Assembly (NCBI RefSeq): GCF_020010925.1
Contig: NZ_JAGJBZ010000002.1
Location: forward strand, 3,162,001 to 3,226,000
Direction of reading: 5' to 3'
DNA: 64,000 bases
Source: Streptomyces griseiscabiei
GTDB lineage: Bacteria > Actinomycetota > Actinomycetes > Streptomycetales > Streptomycetaceae
Part shown: positions 9,001-16,755 of the stretch, piece after piece
Layout: each line of letters starts with the position of its first letter
Position numbering within the stretch: the first letter of the stretch is position 1
Made by a program: the position numbers and the translations under genes
The notes under the pieces: model-generated
The model's input: only the letters and a program-made list of their open reading frames with translations
Databases searched by the model: none
What the model was told of the DNA's origin: nothing

Positions 9001-9126
9001 CGCGTTGGGATCGTCGGCGGCGTGCGCGGGACCCGCACCCGGCCCGGCGCTCAACAGGCTGACGGACAACACCGATCCGCACAGGGCGGCCAGTGCGCGG
9101 TTGCTACGTCTGAGGCGTCTACGCAT
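6100..9126 (-). CDS. Secreted multidomain glycoside hydrolase: (alpha/alpha)6 catalytic barrel, CBM35-like insert, F5/8C-like and ricin-type lectin domains
   Basis: The 1,008-residue product has a signal peptide (MRRRLRRSNRALAALCG to PAHA, residue 36). The catalytic part resembles MGH1/GH63-like six-hairpin enzymes (NCCHWNGPSWPYQTS, GEWIYDGFNFSEHYNHSSF). It is interrupted at about residues 362-480 by a CBM35/CBM6-like beta-sandwich (HDFEAEQAAVVHA to FAELDRI). A discoidin-like domain follows at about 722-855, and a ricin-B lectin at about 862-1008 with repeated DHLW motifs. The start is set at 9126, which has GGAGG eight bases upstream; an ATG five codons earlier has none. The exact sugar is unknown, and F5/8C plus ricin folds suggest galactose- or arabinose-containing polymers. 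An unusual cluster of GTTCGA motifs lies in its promoter. Confidence 0.8.
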   Translation of the reverse strand: MRRRLRRSNRALAALCGSVLSVSLLSAGPGAGPAHAADDPNAVALDKDAILAANQLDERQWYKDNIPFLDTPDNDIDEVYYYRWSTFKRALRYTVPGTGYVSTEYDVPIGYAGNPYTALPDATGYHLLDGRWLHNRDYAGDYLDFWLRGAGNSGARNFSEWITSAAYQRYLVTGDAAQIKSALPHLIALYKRWDSNFDTDVTVNGAQSSSDLFHQTPLSDATEYTETSMHSSNWFSGGRGYRPTINAYMFAAAQAISKISTLNGDTATASDYDAKAAQLKSAVQNSLWDPQRNFFMQVYNTDSTNGTLKQTRTTWREAMGFAPWAFSLPDAQYSSAWKYLTDAKRFKAPFGPTTLERVHDFEAEQAAVVHANTHNSSTASNGKYVGQIDFDDSAVTFTVDAPGNGTYPVTVHYANATSATSTHKVVVNGDTANPVTVSYAPGGGWGQFAESKSVTVQVPMKTGANTLKFTKGTGFAELDRITANPYFNYQAIPAEQKRDDANCCHWNGPSWPYQTSQILTGLANLLQDYPAQNFVTKADYQSMLAQFADLQHKDGKPYVAEAANGDTGEWIYDGFNFSEHYNHSSFNDLVLSGLLGIKPQADNTLVLKPLVPSGWDWFAVESLPYHGHTYSIRWDRDGSHYGKGSGLQIFQDGVRIHQSAALGTSTTVNVAAPVTPAQPARLMNVAANPLTAEQDWLGRTVTQPYPKAFASYTNTVSNGPHCHSGQTCKPTTFDAPLRATDGWIRYDKIPDDRWTNSGSPNATDHLGVDFGAPRKINEVKFYTYDDGADIRVPASYTVQYLKDGAWVTVPGQTKSPAAPVANNPNEVTFPTVTTSQFRVVLTPQTGKFVGVTELESWYPETPRVKITNKNSTLELGVDGSSIAPGGAVQQQTANSTANHWWKIVPAENGYYKIFNTNSGQVLGIKDASKTAGATALQWGDTLTADHLWSIVDAGGGYAKLVNKNSGMVLGVKDMSTASGAQTLQWDDTGTADHLWKITAEDGSTPFTS

Positions 9127-9158
9127 CGAGGTGTCCTCCATTGGGCACTCATGCGGTG

Positions 9159-9196
9159 GTTCGAAATGTTCGATATTGCGAACGATGTTCGAAATG
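9159..9196. promoter_or_regulatory. ATGTTCGA-type operator cluster upstream of the glycoside hydrolase
   Basis: GTTCGAAATG is directly repeated at 9159-9168 and 9187-9196. Between them GTTCG (9168-9172) and CGAAC (9179-9183) form an inverted repeat. The octamer ATGTTCGA occurs at 9166 and 9185. The same octamer recurs at the DeoR/MFS intergenic region near 24.6 kb. Confidence 0.6.
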
Positions 9197-9259
9197 CTGC
9201 GCGACGGTAGTAACAGGTGGGTTGGGAAGTCAAGAGGTCGAAGGTAGGGAGACGCACTG

Positions 9260-9291
9260 CCGCGGCCCGCCGGATGTCCGGCGGGCCGCGG
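9260..9291 (-). terminator. Hairpin downstream of the DHA2 exporter gene
   Basis: Perfect 15-base arms, 9260-9274 and 9277-9291, with a two-base loop, lie about 30 bases past the stop codon of the minus-strand transporter gene. Confidence 0.75.
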
Positions 9292-9322
9292 CGGCGGGGG
9301 TGTCCCCTGGGCGGAGCGGGTT

Positions 9323-10831
9323 CTACATGTGGACGACGGGCGCGGCGTCCGGGTTGTGGACGGGGGTGCCGCGCCGGTAGAGGAGGACGCTGACGACGAG
9401 GCCGGCGACGAAGAACGCGGCGGACCACCAGTAGGCGGTGGAGTAACCCTCCAGTCCGGCCTCGGCGAGGACCGTGGGGTCCTTGGGGTTCCTGCCGTCG
9501 AGGTAGCTGGTGACGGCGCTGGAGAACAGGGTGTTGAGGAGCGCGGTGCCCAGCGAACCGCCCACCTGCTGCATGGTGTTGACGGCGGCGGAGGCGACGC
9601 CGGAGTCCTCGGCGGCGACCCCCTCGGTGGCCAGGCTCATGGCGGGCGCCATGATCAGGCCCATGCCGAGTCCGGCCACGATCAGCGGGGGCAGGATGTC
9701 GCCGGCGTAGGAGCTGGTGAGGTCGAGACCCGTCAGCCAGACCATGCCGGCCGCCGCGACGCCCATGCCCAGCGGCACGACCGGCTTGGGGCCGAAGCGG
9801 GGGACGAGCGAGGTGGTGGCGAGGGTGGAGGTCACCATCAGCGCGGCGATCATCGGCAGGAACGCCAGGCCGGTCTTGATGGGCGTGTAGCCGAGGGTCT
9901 GCTGCAGGTAGTAGGTGAGGAAGAGGAAGACGCCGAACATGGCGGCGCCGATGATCAGTACGGAGACGAAGGAGGCGCCGCGGTTGCGGTCCAGCAGGAT
10001 CCGCAGCGGCAGCAGCGGGTGCGCGGCCCTGGTCTGCCACCAGGTGAACACGGCCAGCAAGGCGCCTCCGGCGAGCAGGAAGCCCCAGGTCCGCGGGGAG
10101 CCCCAGTCGTGGCTCTCGGCGTTGGAGAAGCCGTAGACCAGGCAGAACAGTCCACCGCCGACGAGGAGGGCGCCCGGTACGTCGATCTTGGCGTTCTTGT
10201 CGCGGGTGGTGCGCTGGAGGAGCAGCATTCCGCCGACGAAGGCGGCGGCGGCGAAGACGAGGTTGACGTAGAGGGTCCAGCGCCAGTCGAGGTACTCGGT
10301 CAGCACCCCGCCGAGCAGCAGACCGACCGCGCCGCCGGCCCCGGCGATCGCGCCGTACACGCCGAAGGCCTTGGCGCGTTCCCTGGCGTCGGTGAACGTG
10401 ACGGTCAGCAGGGACAGCGCGGCCGGTGCGAGGAGGGCGCCGAACACGCCCTGGCCGGCCCGGGCGACGATGAGCATCTCGAAGCTGGTGGCGGCACCGC
10501 CCAGGGCGGACATACCGGCGAAGCCGACCAGCCCGACGAGGAACGTCATCTTGCGGCCGAAGAGGTCCGCTATCCGGCCGCCGAGCAGCAGCAGACTGCC
10601 GAAGGCGAGTGCGTAGGCGGTGACGACCCACTGCCGGTCGCCGTCGGAGAAGCCCAGGTCCCGCTGGGCCGAGGGCAGTGCGATGTTCACGATCGTCGCG
10701 TCCAGCACCACCATCAGCTGGGCCAGACCGATGACGACCAGGATCCACCAGCGGTGGGGCGGGGGTGCGACGGCGGGGGGTGAGGCGGACACGGCGGGCT
10801 TGTCCGGTGTGTCGGTCGCGGTGTGGGGCAT
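9323..10831 (-). CDS. MFS drug exporter, DHA2 (EmrB/QacA-like) family
   Basis: This 502-residue integral membrane protein has about 14 hydrophobic segments. DHA2 hallmarks are LDATIVNIALPSAQRDLG in helix 1, GRIADLFGRK in the first loop and GAIAGAGGAVGLLLGGVL in helix 5. Such proteins export drugs or metabolites against protons. I moved the start to the ATG at 10831, preceded by GGAG; longer in-frame versions would run through the operator. The promoter contains a perfect 38-base palindrome that a TetR protein would bind. The adjacent TetR gene is deleted, so the exporter may have lost its repressor. Confidence 0.9.
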   Translation of the reverse strand: MPHTATDTPDKPAVSASPPAVAPPPHRWWILVVIGLAQLMVVLDATIVNIALPSAQRDLGFSDGDRQWVVTAYALAFGSLLLLGGRIADLFGRKMTFLVGLVGFAGMSALGGAATSFEMLIVARAGQGVFGALLAPAALSLLTVTFTDARERAKAFGVYGAIAGAGGAVGLLLGGVLTEYLDWRWTLYVNLVFAAAAFVGGMLLLQRTTRDKNAKIDVPGALLVGGGLFCLVYGFSNAESHDWGSPRTWGFLLAGGALLAVFTWWQTRAAHPLLPLRILLDRNRGASFVSVLIIGAAMFGVFLFLTYYLQQTLGYTPIKTGLAFLPMIAALMVTSTLATTSLVPRFGPKPVVPLGMGVAAAGMVWLTGLDLTSSYAGDILPPLIVAGLGMGLIMAPAMSLATEGVAAEDSGVASAAVNTMQQVGGSLGTALLNTLFSSAVTSYLDGRNPKDPTVLAEAGLEGYSTAYWWSAAFFVAGLVVSVLLYRRGTPVHNPDAAPVVHM

Positions 10832-10913
10832 GACGGAACTCCAGTAGGGGCGGGCGGGACGGGAGAGGTCGGCTGAAGCGCGGAGGGGGGCTGCTTCGAC
10901 GGAGCCCGTCGCC

Positions 10914-10951
10914 TGACACATGTCAGATTAGCTGTAATCTGACATGTGTCA
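10914..10951. promoter_or_regulatory. Perfect 38-bp palindrome, TetR-type operator
   Basis: Left arm TGACACATGTCAGATTA (10914-10930), spacer GCTG, and an exact complementary right arm (10935-10951) lie between the exporter and the broken tetR gene. Each arm also contains the near-palindrome TGACACATGTCA, so two repressor dimers could bind. Confidence 0.85.
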
Positions 10952-10965
10952 AGTAAGATCCGGGG

Positions 10966-11246
10966 GTGCCCGGACGCCCCGGCGCGGGCGCACCCGCGGT
11001 GCCGGACGAGCGGCAGGTCCTCCGGCGTGGGCTGGAGGCCTTCGCGGAGCTGGGATACGACCGGACGTGCTGTTCTTCGCCGTCATGGGCCCCGTGTCGG
11101 GCATGCTGGAGGTGCCCCTGGCCCGGCGCCCGGGCCGACCGGAGAACGCCTCGCCGCGACACCTCGCGGCGACCGCGGAATCACTGGCGGCGCTCGTCGT
11201 CGGCGGACTGCTCGCCACGGGTGCGAGCGGCACGGACCGGGCATGA
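10966..11246 (+). pseudogene. TetR-family regulator remnant (internal deletion plus frame change)
   Basis: The GTG at 10966 opens a TetR-like N-terminus (VLRRGLEAFAELGYDRT) that is cut off before the DNA-recognition helix. At about 11070 the coding sense passes to another frame that reads VLFFAVMGPVSGMLEVPLA and ends at 11246, as a TetR ligand-domain tail would. Only about 280 bases remain of a gene that is usually near 600, so most of the helix-turn-helix and the ligand-domain core are gone. It sits 15 bases from an intact operator and divergent from the exporter it presumably controlled. Confidence 0.72.
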
Positions 11247-11312
11247 TCCGGTCAGGGCGATGGCAGCGCTCCCGTCCCCGGTGGGCGGGGCCGACCGGAA
11301 GGCGTACGGAAC

Positions 11313-11939
11313 ATGGCTGGGCAACGCGACCGTTGGGCGGAACTGACCGGAGGGGAGGCCGGAGAGGCGTATGCCCTGCGCTTCGCCCGCCTCGCCGAAT
11401 CGGGCCAGGACGTCCACGGCGAGGCCACCTTCTGCGCCGCGCTGCTGGAGCCCGCCGCCCGGATCCTCGACGCCGGCTGCGGCACCGGCCGGATCGCGAT
11501 CCGGCTCGCCGAACTGGGCCACCGCTGCACCGGCGTGGACGTCGACCCCTCGATGCTCGCCGTCGCCCGCCGCGAGGCACCCGCGCAGGACTGGCTCCTC
11601 GGCGACCTCGCCCACCTGGACGCCCTCGACCTGACACCGGGCTTCGACCTGGTGCTCGCCGCCGGAAACGTCATCCCCCTGCTGGCCGCCGGCACCGAAC
11701 CGGCCGTCGTCCACCACCTGGCCGCCGCACTGCGCCCCGGCGGTCTGCTGGTCACCGGCATGGGACTCGACGCGGCACACCTGCCGCTGCCGGAACCGCC
11801 GGTGACCCTGACGCAGTTCGACCACTGGTGCGCCGAGGCCGGACTGACCCTGCGTCAGCGCCATGCCACCTGGAGCGGCGACCCGTACCGGCCCGGCGGC
11901 GGCTACGCCGTCAGCGTGCACACCCGGCCCACCACCTGA
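11313..11939 (+). CDS. Class I SAM-dependent methyltransferase
   Basis: The 208-residue protein has a Rossmann-type methyltransferase core: motif I ILDAGCGTGRIAIRLAELG (about residues 50-68), the acidic ribose-binding end of strand 2 (TGVDVDPSMLAVAR), and motif VLAAGNVIPLLAAG. It has no extra domain that would reveal the acceptor. The ATG at 11313 follows a GGAAGG element at moderate distance. It lies just after the broken tetR gene and converges on the FG-GAP lipoprotein gene with only seven bases between stops. The acceptor is unknown. Confidence 0.85.
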   Translation: MAGQRDRWAELTGGEAGEAYALRFARLAESGQDVHGEATFCAALLEPAARILDAGCGTGRIAIRLAELGHRCTGVDVDPSMLAVARREAPAQDWLLGDLAHLDALDLTPGFDLVLAAGNVIPLLAAGTEPAVVHHLAAALRPGGLLVTGMGLDAAHLPLPEPPVTLTQFDHWCAEAGLTLRQRHATWSGDPYRPGGGYAVSVHTRPTT

Positions 11940-11946
11940 ACTCCGC

Positions 11947-13353
11947 TCAGGACAGGTCCTCGGTGGTGAAGTGCTGTTGGTACGTCATCCCCGCCCCGGT
12001 GCCGCGCAGCACCCAGAACGCGTCCAGCTCCTGCTTCTTGGCGTTCAGGAAGCCGGGCGCGCCGACCACGACGTCCAGGTGCTCGTCACCGTCGGTGTCG
12101 AGGAGCGGGCCGACGACGGTGATGCCGTTACGGGTCGGGCCACGGCCGGCGGCGGGTGTGTCGCTGCCGGGGAGGCCGGGGCTGTCGAGGGTCACCGCCC
12201 GGACCGTCCCGGCGGTGGCCGCCCGCAGATCGGGGACCAGCCAGACCACGCCGTCGCTGTTGTTGGCCCCGGTCGCCGAGGTGACCAGATCGGCCCGGCC
12301 GTCACCGGTGACGTCGCCGAGGGCGGTGCCGCCCATACCGCCGTACTGCGTCTCGTTCCTGAGCCCCGGCGGAGCGTCGGTGCTCAGACCGCCGTGCTCG
12401 CCGCTCTCGGGCCCCGAACGGGTGCTGAGCCAGTAGCCGACGCTCAGCTGCTCACGGAAGGCGACGAAGCTCGCGGTGTACAGGTCGTCGACGCCGTCCC
12501 CGTCCACGTCCCCGGGCTGCCCCTCCAGACCGGTGACGGGCCGTTCGCGGTCCTCCTCCGGCCGCAGTCCCTGCGGGCCGCCGCGCAGATAGAGCAAGTC
12601 GGCGAGGGCGACCTCGCCGTCCCCCTCACTCTCCGGATCGCTCCAGTGGTACCGGACGGCCAGATCGGTGGCCCTGTCACCGTCGAAGTCGCCGGCCAGG
12701 AAGTGGTACGGAACCGAGTTCGGCCGGCCGTCTCCGGCCTGCTCCTGCACCCGGGCGGGTGCGCCGCCGCGCCGGACGGGGCCGAACCACACGGTGCCCA
12801 GCGGGCCTTCGGCGCCGCCCGGGAGGAACAGGTCGGCGTTGCCGTCCCCGTCGAAGTCGCCGGTCGCCACGGGGCTCGCCGGTGCTCCGGTGAGCGGCTG
12901 GGCGTCGCCCACGCCGCGCGCCCCGCCCCACAGCACGGCGGGCTCGCCACGCTGCGGCGCCGACACGAGATCGGTGAAGCCGTCATGGTCCAGATCGAGA
13001 CGGAACAACCGCGTCTGCTCGGGCCCCGCCGCCGGAGCCGACCACGGGACCACGGTGTGCCGACGTGGATCCAGCCCCGTCGCCGACCCGTAGACCACCA
13101 CGAGGCTTCCGCCCGCGACCACGGCGGCGAAGTCGTCGTAGCCGTCGCCGTTGACATCCCCGGGCCGGGGATGCGCGGAAGGTCTTCCGGCGCCCGGCCG
13201 CTCGCCCTGAAGACTGGCCGGGTACCGCTCTCCCGTGCCGCTCGCGCCGCTCCCGCCGGCGGCAGGACGCTCCCCGGCACCACTGCAGGCCGCCGCCGGC
13301 AGCACGACCGTGAGAGCCAGACACCACCGGGACACCCGCGTCAGCCGTCGCAT
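11947..13353 (-). CDS. FG-GAP (VCBS/integrin-like) repeat lipoprotein
   Basis: This 468-residue product starts with MRRLTRVSRWCLALTVVL and a lipobox ending AAAC, so it should be a lipid-anchored exported protein. Seven calcium-loop repeats of the FG-GAP type are visible, for example DVNGDGYDDFA, DLDHDGFTDLV, DFDGDGNADLF, DVDGDGVDDLY and DVTGDGRADLV; seven blades make a beta-propeller. Such proteins bind ligands or stabilise surface complexes and no catalytic residue is evident. I chose ATG 13353 for its signal peptide and the GGGAGA site before it. Its promoter must lie in the 155 bases before it, downstream of the kinase gene on the same strand. Confidence 0.85.
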   Translation of the reverse strand: MRRLTRVSRWCLALTVVLPAAACSGAGERPAAGGSGASGTGERYPASLQGERPGAGRPSAHPRPGDVNGDGYDDFAAVVAGGSLVVVYGSATGLDPRRHTVVPWSAPAAGPEQTRLFRLDLDHDGFTDLVSAPQRGEPAVLWGGARGVGDAQPLTGAPASPVATGDFDGDGNADLFLPGGAEGPLGTVWFGPVRRGGAPARVQEQAGDGRPNSVPYHFLAGDFDGDRATDLAVRYHWSDPESEGDGEVALADLLYLRGGPQGLRPEEDRERPVTGLEGQPGDVDGDGVDDLYTASFVAFREQLSVGYWLSTRSGPESGEHGGLSTDAPPGLRNETQYGGMGGTALGDVTGDGRADLVTSATGANNSDGVVWLVPDLRAATAGTVRAVTLDSPGLPGSDTPAAGRGPTRNGITVVGPLLDTDGDEHLDVVVGAPGFLNAKKQELDAFWVLRGTGAGMTYQQHFTTEDLS

Positions 13354-13508
13354 GAGATCTCCCGCCTCCACCCGCACCACGGACCGTGTCGACACACACG
13401 ACTGCCCACCGCCCCGAAAGGTTGCGGATCCGTCGGTGTGCCCGGCGCGGCCGTTCTCGCGCCCCGTGCGCGGCGGTGCCACGGCGGTGCTCGCGGCACG
13501 GCGGGGGA

Positions 13509-15350
13509 TCAGCCCTCGGCGGGCATCACCCGGGTCACCTTGCCGTCGGTGTCGGCCTCCAGATAGCCGGACTGGTTGTACTCGTCGCTCAGGTACACGG
13601 CCATGCCGGCCGGTGTGTCGAAGACGTCGTTGGGCTGTCTCACCAGCAGGTAACGGTTCTCGGGATCCTTGACGTTGAGCTTCTTGTCCGCCTCCTTCAA
13701 CAGGGCGGGAACCTTGTCCCAGTTGAAGTCGTCGAGGCTGACGGGCTGTTCGCCGCCGGCGAGCGTGCCCTTGATGATGCCCTTCTCCACGCCCTGCCCC
13801 GGCCGGTAGGTGTAGGTGTCGTACTTCGTGTCACTGCCCTCGACCATGAGCTGGGCCGACACGAAGTCCGGGTAGACCGAGAAGTCGCCGAACATGTCCC
13901 GGCCGGTCTCCTTCTCGAACGCCTTGATCGCGGTGCGGATGCCGTCCGGTGTCAGCATGTCGCCCGGCGCGACGTCCTTCGACTCCTCCGTCGCCCGGTC
14001 GTCATCGGCCGGTGAGGCCGTCGACTTCGGGGTCGAGGCGCTGGACTTCGAGGCCGAGGCGGTGGGCGCGACGGTGGACGAGCCGCTCGCCTGCGAGTCG
14101 CCGGCGTCCCCTCCCACGGGCAACAGCCACCACAGCAGGACCAGCGCACCGACGAGCGCGGCCCCCGACACGCTCAGCAGTGCGGCACGGCGCGGCGTGC
14201 GCGGGCGGACCGTGCCCACGGCCGCGGTCGTCGCCTGATACGGAACCTTTCCCGGCGGTGCCGGCACGGGCGGCGGCCCGAACCCGGTGGCCCCGAAGGG
14301 GCTCGTCGGGCCGGAGGCACCCGGGCCGCCCCCGGCCGTGTGGGCGGCGGGTGGCGGGACGGGGACGCCGGGCGGGCCGAACGTGTTCGGTGGCGTGAAG
14401 CCGCCCGAGTGCGACGGGGTGACCGGGTGGCCGGAGGACGACGGCGGAACCAGCGGATACGAGGTGGGCTCGTCCCACACCGCCGGAGCCTGAGGAACGG
14501 CCGGACCCGACTCGATCTCGGCGAGCCGCCGCTCCAGTTCGGCCGCCGGGGGCCGCGCCGACGGGTCCCGTACGAGCACGCTCATCAGGACGTCACCCAG
14601 TGCCCCGGCGCGCACCGGGGGCGCGACGTCGTCGTTGAGGACCGCGGCGAGGGTCGCCAGGGTGTTGCCCCGGCGCAGCGGATGGTGGCCCTCCACCGCC
14701 GTGTACAGCATCATCGCCAGCGACCACAGGTCGGAGGCGGAGCCGCCCTCGTGCCCCGAGATGCGCTCCGGTGCCATGAAGTCGGGCGTACCGATGACGG
14801 AACCGGTGGCGGTCAGACCGGTGGTCTCGCGGATCGCGGCGATCCCGAAGTCGGTGAGGACGGGCCGCCCGTCGGGGCGCATCAGCACATTGGCGGGCTT
14901 GACGTCCCGGTGCTGGATACCGGCCTCGTGCGCGGCGGCCAGCCCGGCCAGCACCTGCCGGCCGATCCGTGCCGCCTCGGCGGGCGGCATCGGTCCCTCG
15001 GCCAGCCGGTCGGCCAGCGAACCACCGCTGACCAGCTCCATCACGATCCACGGATACGTGCCGTCGCCGCCGTCGACGATGTGGTGGATGGTGACCACGT
15101 TCGGATGGTCGATGCGGGCCAGGGCCCTGGCCTCCCGCAGCACCCGCTCGCGCAGCGTCCGGGCGCCTTCCGGGTCGTACTCGGCGAGGTCCCGGTCGGG
15201 CGGCCGGACCTCCTTGACGGCCACGAGCCTGTGCAGCACCAGATCCCTGGCCCGCCACACCGTCCCCATCCCGCCACCGCCGAGACGGGTCTCCAACTCG
15301 AAGCGCCCGTCGACGACTCGTCTGCCGGGCCCTCTGTCGTCCTCGTTCAT
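13509..15350 (-). CDS. Transmembrane Ser/Thr protein kinase (PknB-like, no PASTA)
   Basis: The 613-residue protein has a complete N-terminal Hanks kinase domain: glycine loop LGGGGMGTVW, catalytic HRDVKPANVL, DFGIAA and GTPDFMAPE. A Pro/Gly-rich juxtamembrane linker follows, then one membrane helix near residues 390-413 (ALLSVSGAALVGALVLLWWLL) and an extracellular domain of about 200 residues without PASTA repeats. The outer domain is probably the sensor; its ligand is unknown. The ATG at 15350 begins right before the kinase fold and has no clear ribosome site, so leaderless translation is possible. It is divergent from the oxidoreductase-sigma operon. Confidence 0.92.
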   Translation of the reverse strand: MNEDDRGPGRRVVDGRFELETRLGGGGMGTVWRARDLVLHRLVAVKEVRPPDRDLAEYDPEGARTLRERVLREARALARIDHPNVVTIHHIVDGGDGTYPWIVMELVSGGSLADRLAEGPMPPAEAARIGRQVLAGLAAAHEAGIQHRDVKPANVLMRPDGRPVLTDFGIAAIRETTGLTATGSVIGTPDFMAPERISGHEGGSASDLWSLAMMLYTAVEGHHPLRRGNTLATLAAVLNDDVAPPVRAGALGDVLMSVLVRDPSARPPAAELERRLAEIESGPAVPQAPAVWDEPTSYPLVPPSSSGHPVTPSHSGGFTPPNTFGPPGVPVPPPAAHTAGGGPGASGPTSPFGATGFGPPPVPAPPGKVPYQATTAAVGTVRPRTPRRAALLSVSGAALVGALVLLWWLLPVGGDAGDSQASGSSTVAPTASASKSSASTPKSTASPADDDRATEESKDVAPGDMLTPDGIRTAIKAFEKETGRDMFGDFSVYPDFVSAQLMVEGSDTKYDTYTYRPGQGVEKGIIKGTLAGGEQPVSLDDFNWDKVPALLKEADKKLNVKDPENRYLLVRQPNDVFDTPAGMAVYLSDEYNQSGYLEADTDGKVTRVMPAEG

Positions 15351-15493
15351 GGCGGGAGCATAGTTCCCGCCACCGACAGCCTCCGAAGGAGGTCTTGTTG
15401 GCCGATTCCGGTCGCCGCCGCGGCGCGGTCCGCCGCCCCGGACGGCCGGAGGGAGAACGTGAGGCATGTGTGAGCCACGTCTCATCCGAGGGC

Positions 15494-15520
15494 TGTCACA
15501 GGCCCCGCGCGGCCGGTGTC
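15494..15520 (+). promoter_or_regulatory. ECF41-type promoter of the oxidoreductase-sigma operon
   Basis: TGTCACA at 15494-15500 is followed after exactly 16 bases by TGTC at 15517-15520, about 30 bases before the oxidoreductase start. The published ECF41 consensus, as I remember it, is TGTCACA-16-CGTC, so this is one base off in the -10. It fits autoregulation by the sigma factor encoded second in the operon. Confidence 0.65.
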
Positions 15521-15549
15521 TCCATGGCGAGTCCAGAACCGAGGGAGAC

Positions 15550-16734
15550 ATGATGAACGGCAGCGGCAGCAGTGGCGGGAGCGGCGACGGCGACGTGCGG
15601 GTGGTCGTCGTCGGCGGTGGCTACGGCGGCGTGACGGCGGCCAACGCCCTGGCGCGGCGCGCCGGTGTGTCGGTGACCGTGATCAATCCGCGTCCCGAGT
15701 TCGTCGAGCGGATCCGTCTGCACCAGCGCGTGACCGGCTCCGACGACGCCACCGAGAGCTACGGCCGGGTCATGGGCCGGAACGTCCGGCTGGTGGTCGA
15801 CACCGCGACCCGGATCGACGCCGCCGAACGCCGGGTGGCCCTGGAGAGCGGAGGCACGGTCCCCTACGACTACCTCGTCTACGCGGTGGGCAGCGGTGCC
15901 GCCGATCCCGGTGTGCCCGGAGCGGCGGAGTTCGCCCACCGGGTGTCGGACCTCGAAGGGGCGGAGCGTCTGCGGGCCGCGCTGGACGCGGCGCCCGCCT
16001 CGGCCCCGGTGACCGTGGTCGGCGCCGGCCCGACCGGGCTGGAGACCGCCGCCGAACTGGCGGAAGCGGGCCGCGAGGTCACCCTGGTCTGCGGCGCCGT
16101 ACTCGGCCCCTCCCTGCACCCCCGGGTCCGTCGCCCGGTCGCCCGCCGGCTCGCCGAGGTGGGGGTGACCGTCCTCGAAGGCCCCGGCGCTCAGGTGAAG
16201 GAGGTGACCCACGACGCCGTACGGCTCGGCGACGGCCGGGAGGTCCCCAGCGCGGTGACGATCTGGACCGCGGGATTCCGTGTCCCGGACCTGGCCGCGC
16301 ACAGCGGGCTGCGCACCGACGCCGACGGCCGTCTGGTCACCGACACCACCCTGACCAGCGTGGACGACGACCGAATCGTCGCCGCCGGGGACGCGGGCGT
16401 GATGCCGGACCACCCGTTCCGGATGAGCTGCCAGGCGGCCGTACAGCTCGGCCCGGCCGCCGCCGGCACGATCCTGCGCCGGATCGCGGGGAAGAGGCCC
16501 GCGTCCGTCCGGATGTTCTTCGCCGGGCAGTGCCTCAGTCTCGGCAGGGACGCGGGCGTCACCCAGTTCTCCTACCCGAACGACAAGGTGAACGCGCTCG
16601 GCATCGGCGGGCGCACGGGTGCCGTCGTCAAGGAGATCGCCTGCACGTTCACCCTCAACAAGCTGGTGTCCGGCGCGCGCAGGGCCGGCTCCCGGGCCGA
16701 CGGTGACAAGGCTGCCCAGCCCCAAGGTGTCTGA
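15550..16734 (+). CDS. FAD/NAD(P)-dependent oxidoreductase (NDH-2-like)
   Basis: The 394-residue flavoprotein has an FAD-binding GGGYGGVTAANALA near the N-terminus and a second NAD(P)-binding GAGPTGLETAAELAEAG in the middle, with TVAGD-like IVAAGDAG near the C-terminal third. It resembles type II NADH dehydrogenase-like or ferredoxin-reductase-like enzymes but has no clear membrane anchor. Two adjacent ATGs (15550, 15553) follow GAGGGAGAC. It is the first gene of an operon with an ECF41 sigma factor 21 bases downstream, a typical ECF41 partnership. Its electron acceptor is unknown; the sigma factor may be induced by the same stress. Confidence 0.87.
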   Translation: MMNGSGSSGGSGDGDVRVVVVGGGYGGVTAANALARRAGVSVTVINPRPEFVERIRLHQRVTGSDDATESYGRVMGRNVRLVVDTATRIDAAERRVALESGGTVPYDYLVYAVGSGAADPGVPGAAEFAHRVSDLEGAERLRAALDAAPASAPVTVVGAGPTGLETAAELAEAGREVTLVCGAVLGPSLHPRVRRPVARRLAEVGVTVLEGPGAQVKEVTHDAVRLGDGREVPSAVTIWTAGFRVPDLAAHSGLRTDADGRLVTDTTLTSVDDDRIVAAGDAGVMPDHPFRMSCQAAVQLGPAAAGTILRRIAGKRPASVRMFFAGQCLSLGRDAGVTQFSYPNDKVNALGIGGRTGAVVKEIACTFTLNKLVSGARRAGSRADGDKAAQPQGV

Positions 16735-16755
16735 TCGGCGAGAGACGACCGAACC

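Noticed and set aside
9127..9141. Earlier ATG for the modular glycoside hydrolase
   Set aside because: It lies on top of the GGAGG site that serves the ATG at 9126 and adds residues before a normal signal peptide.
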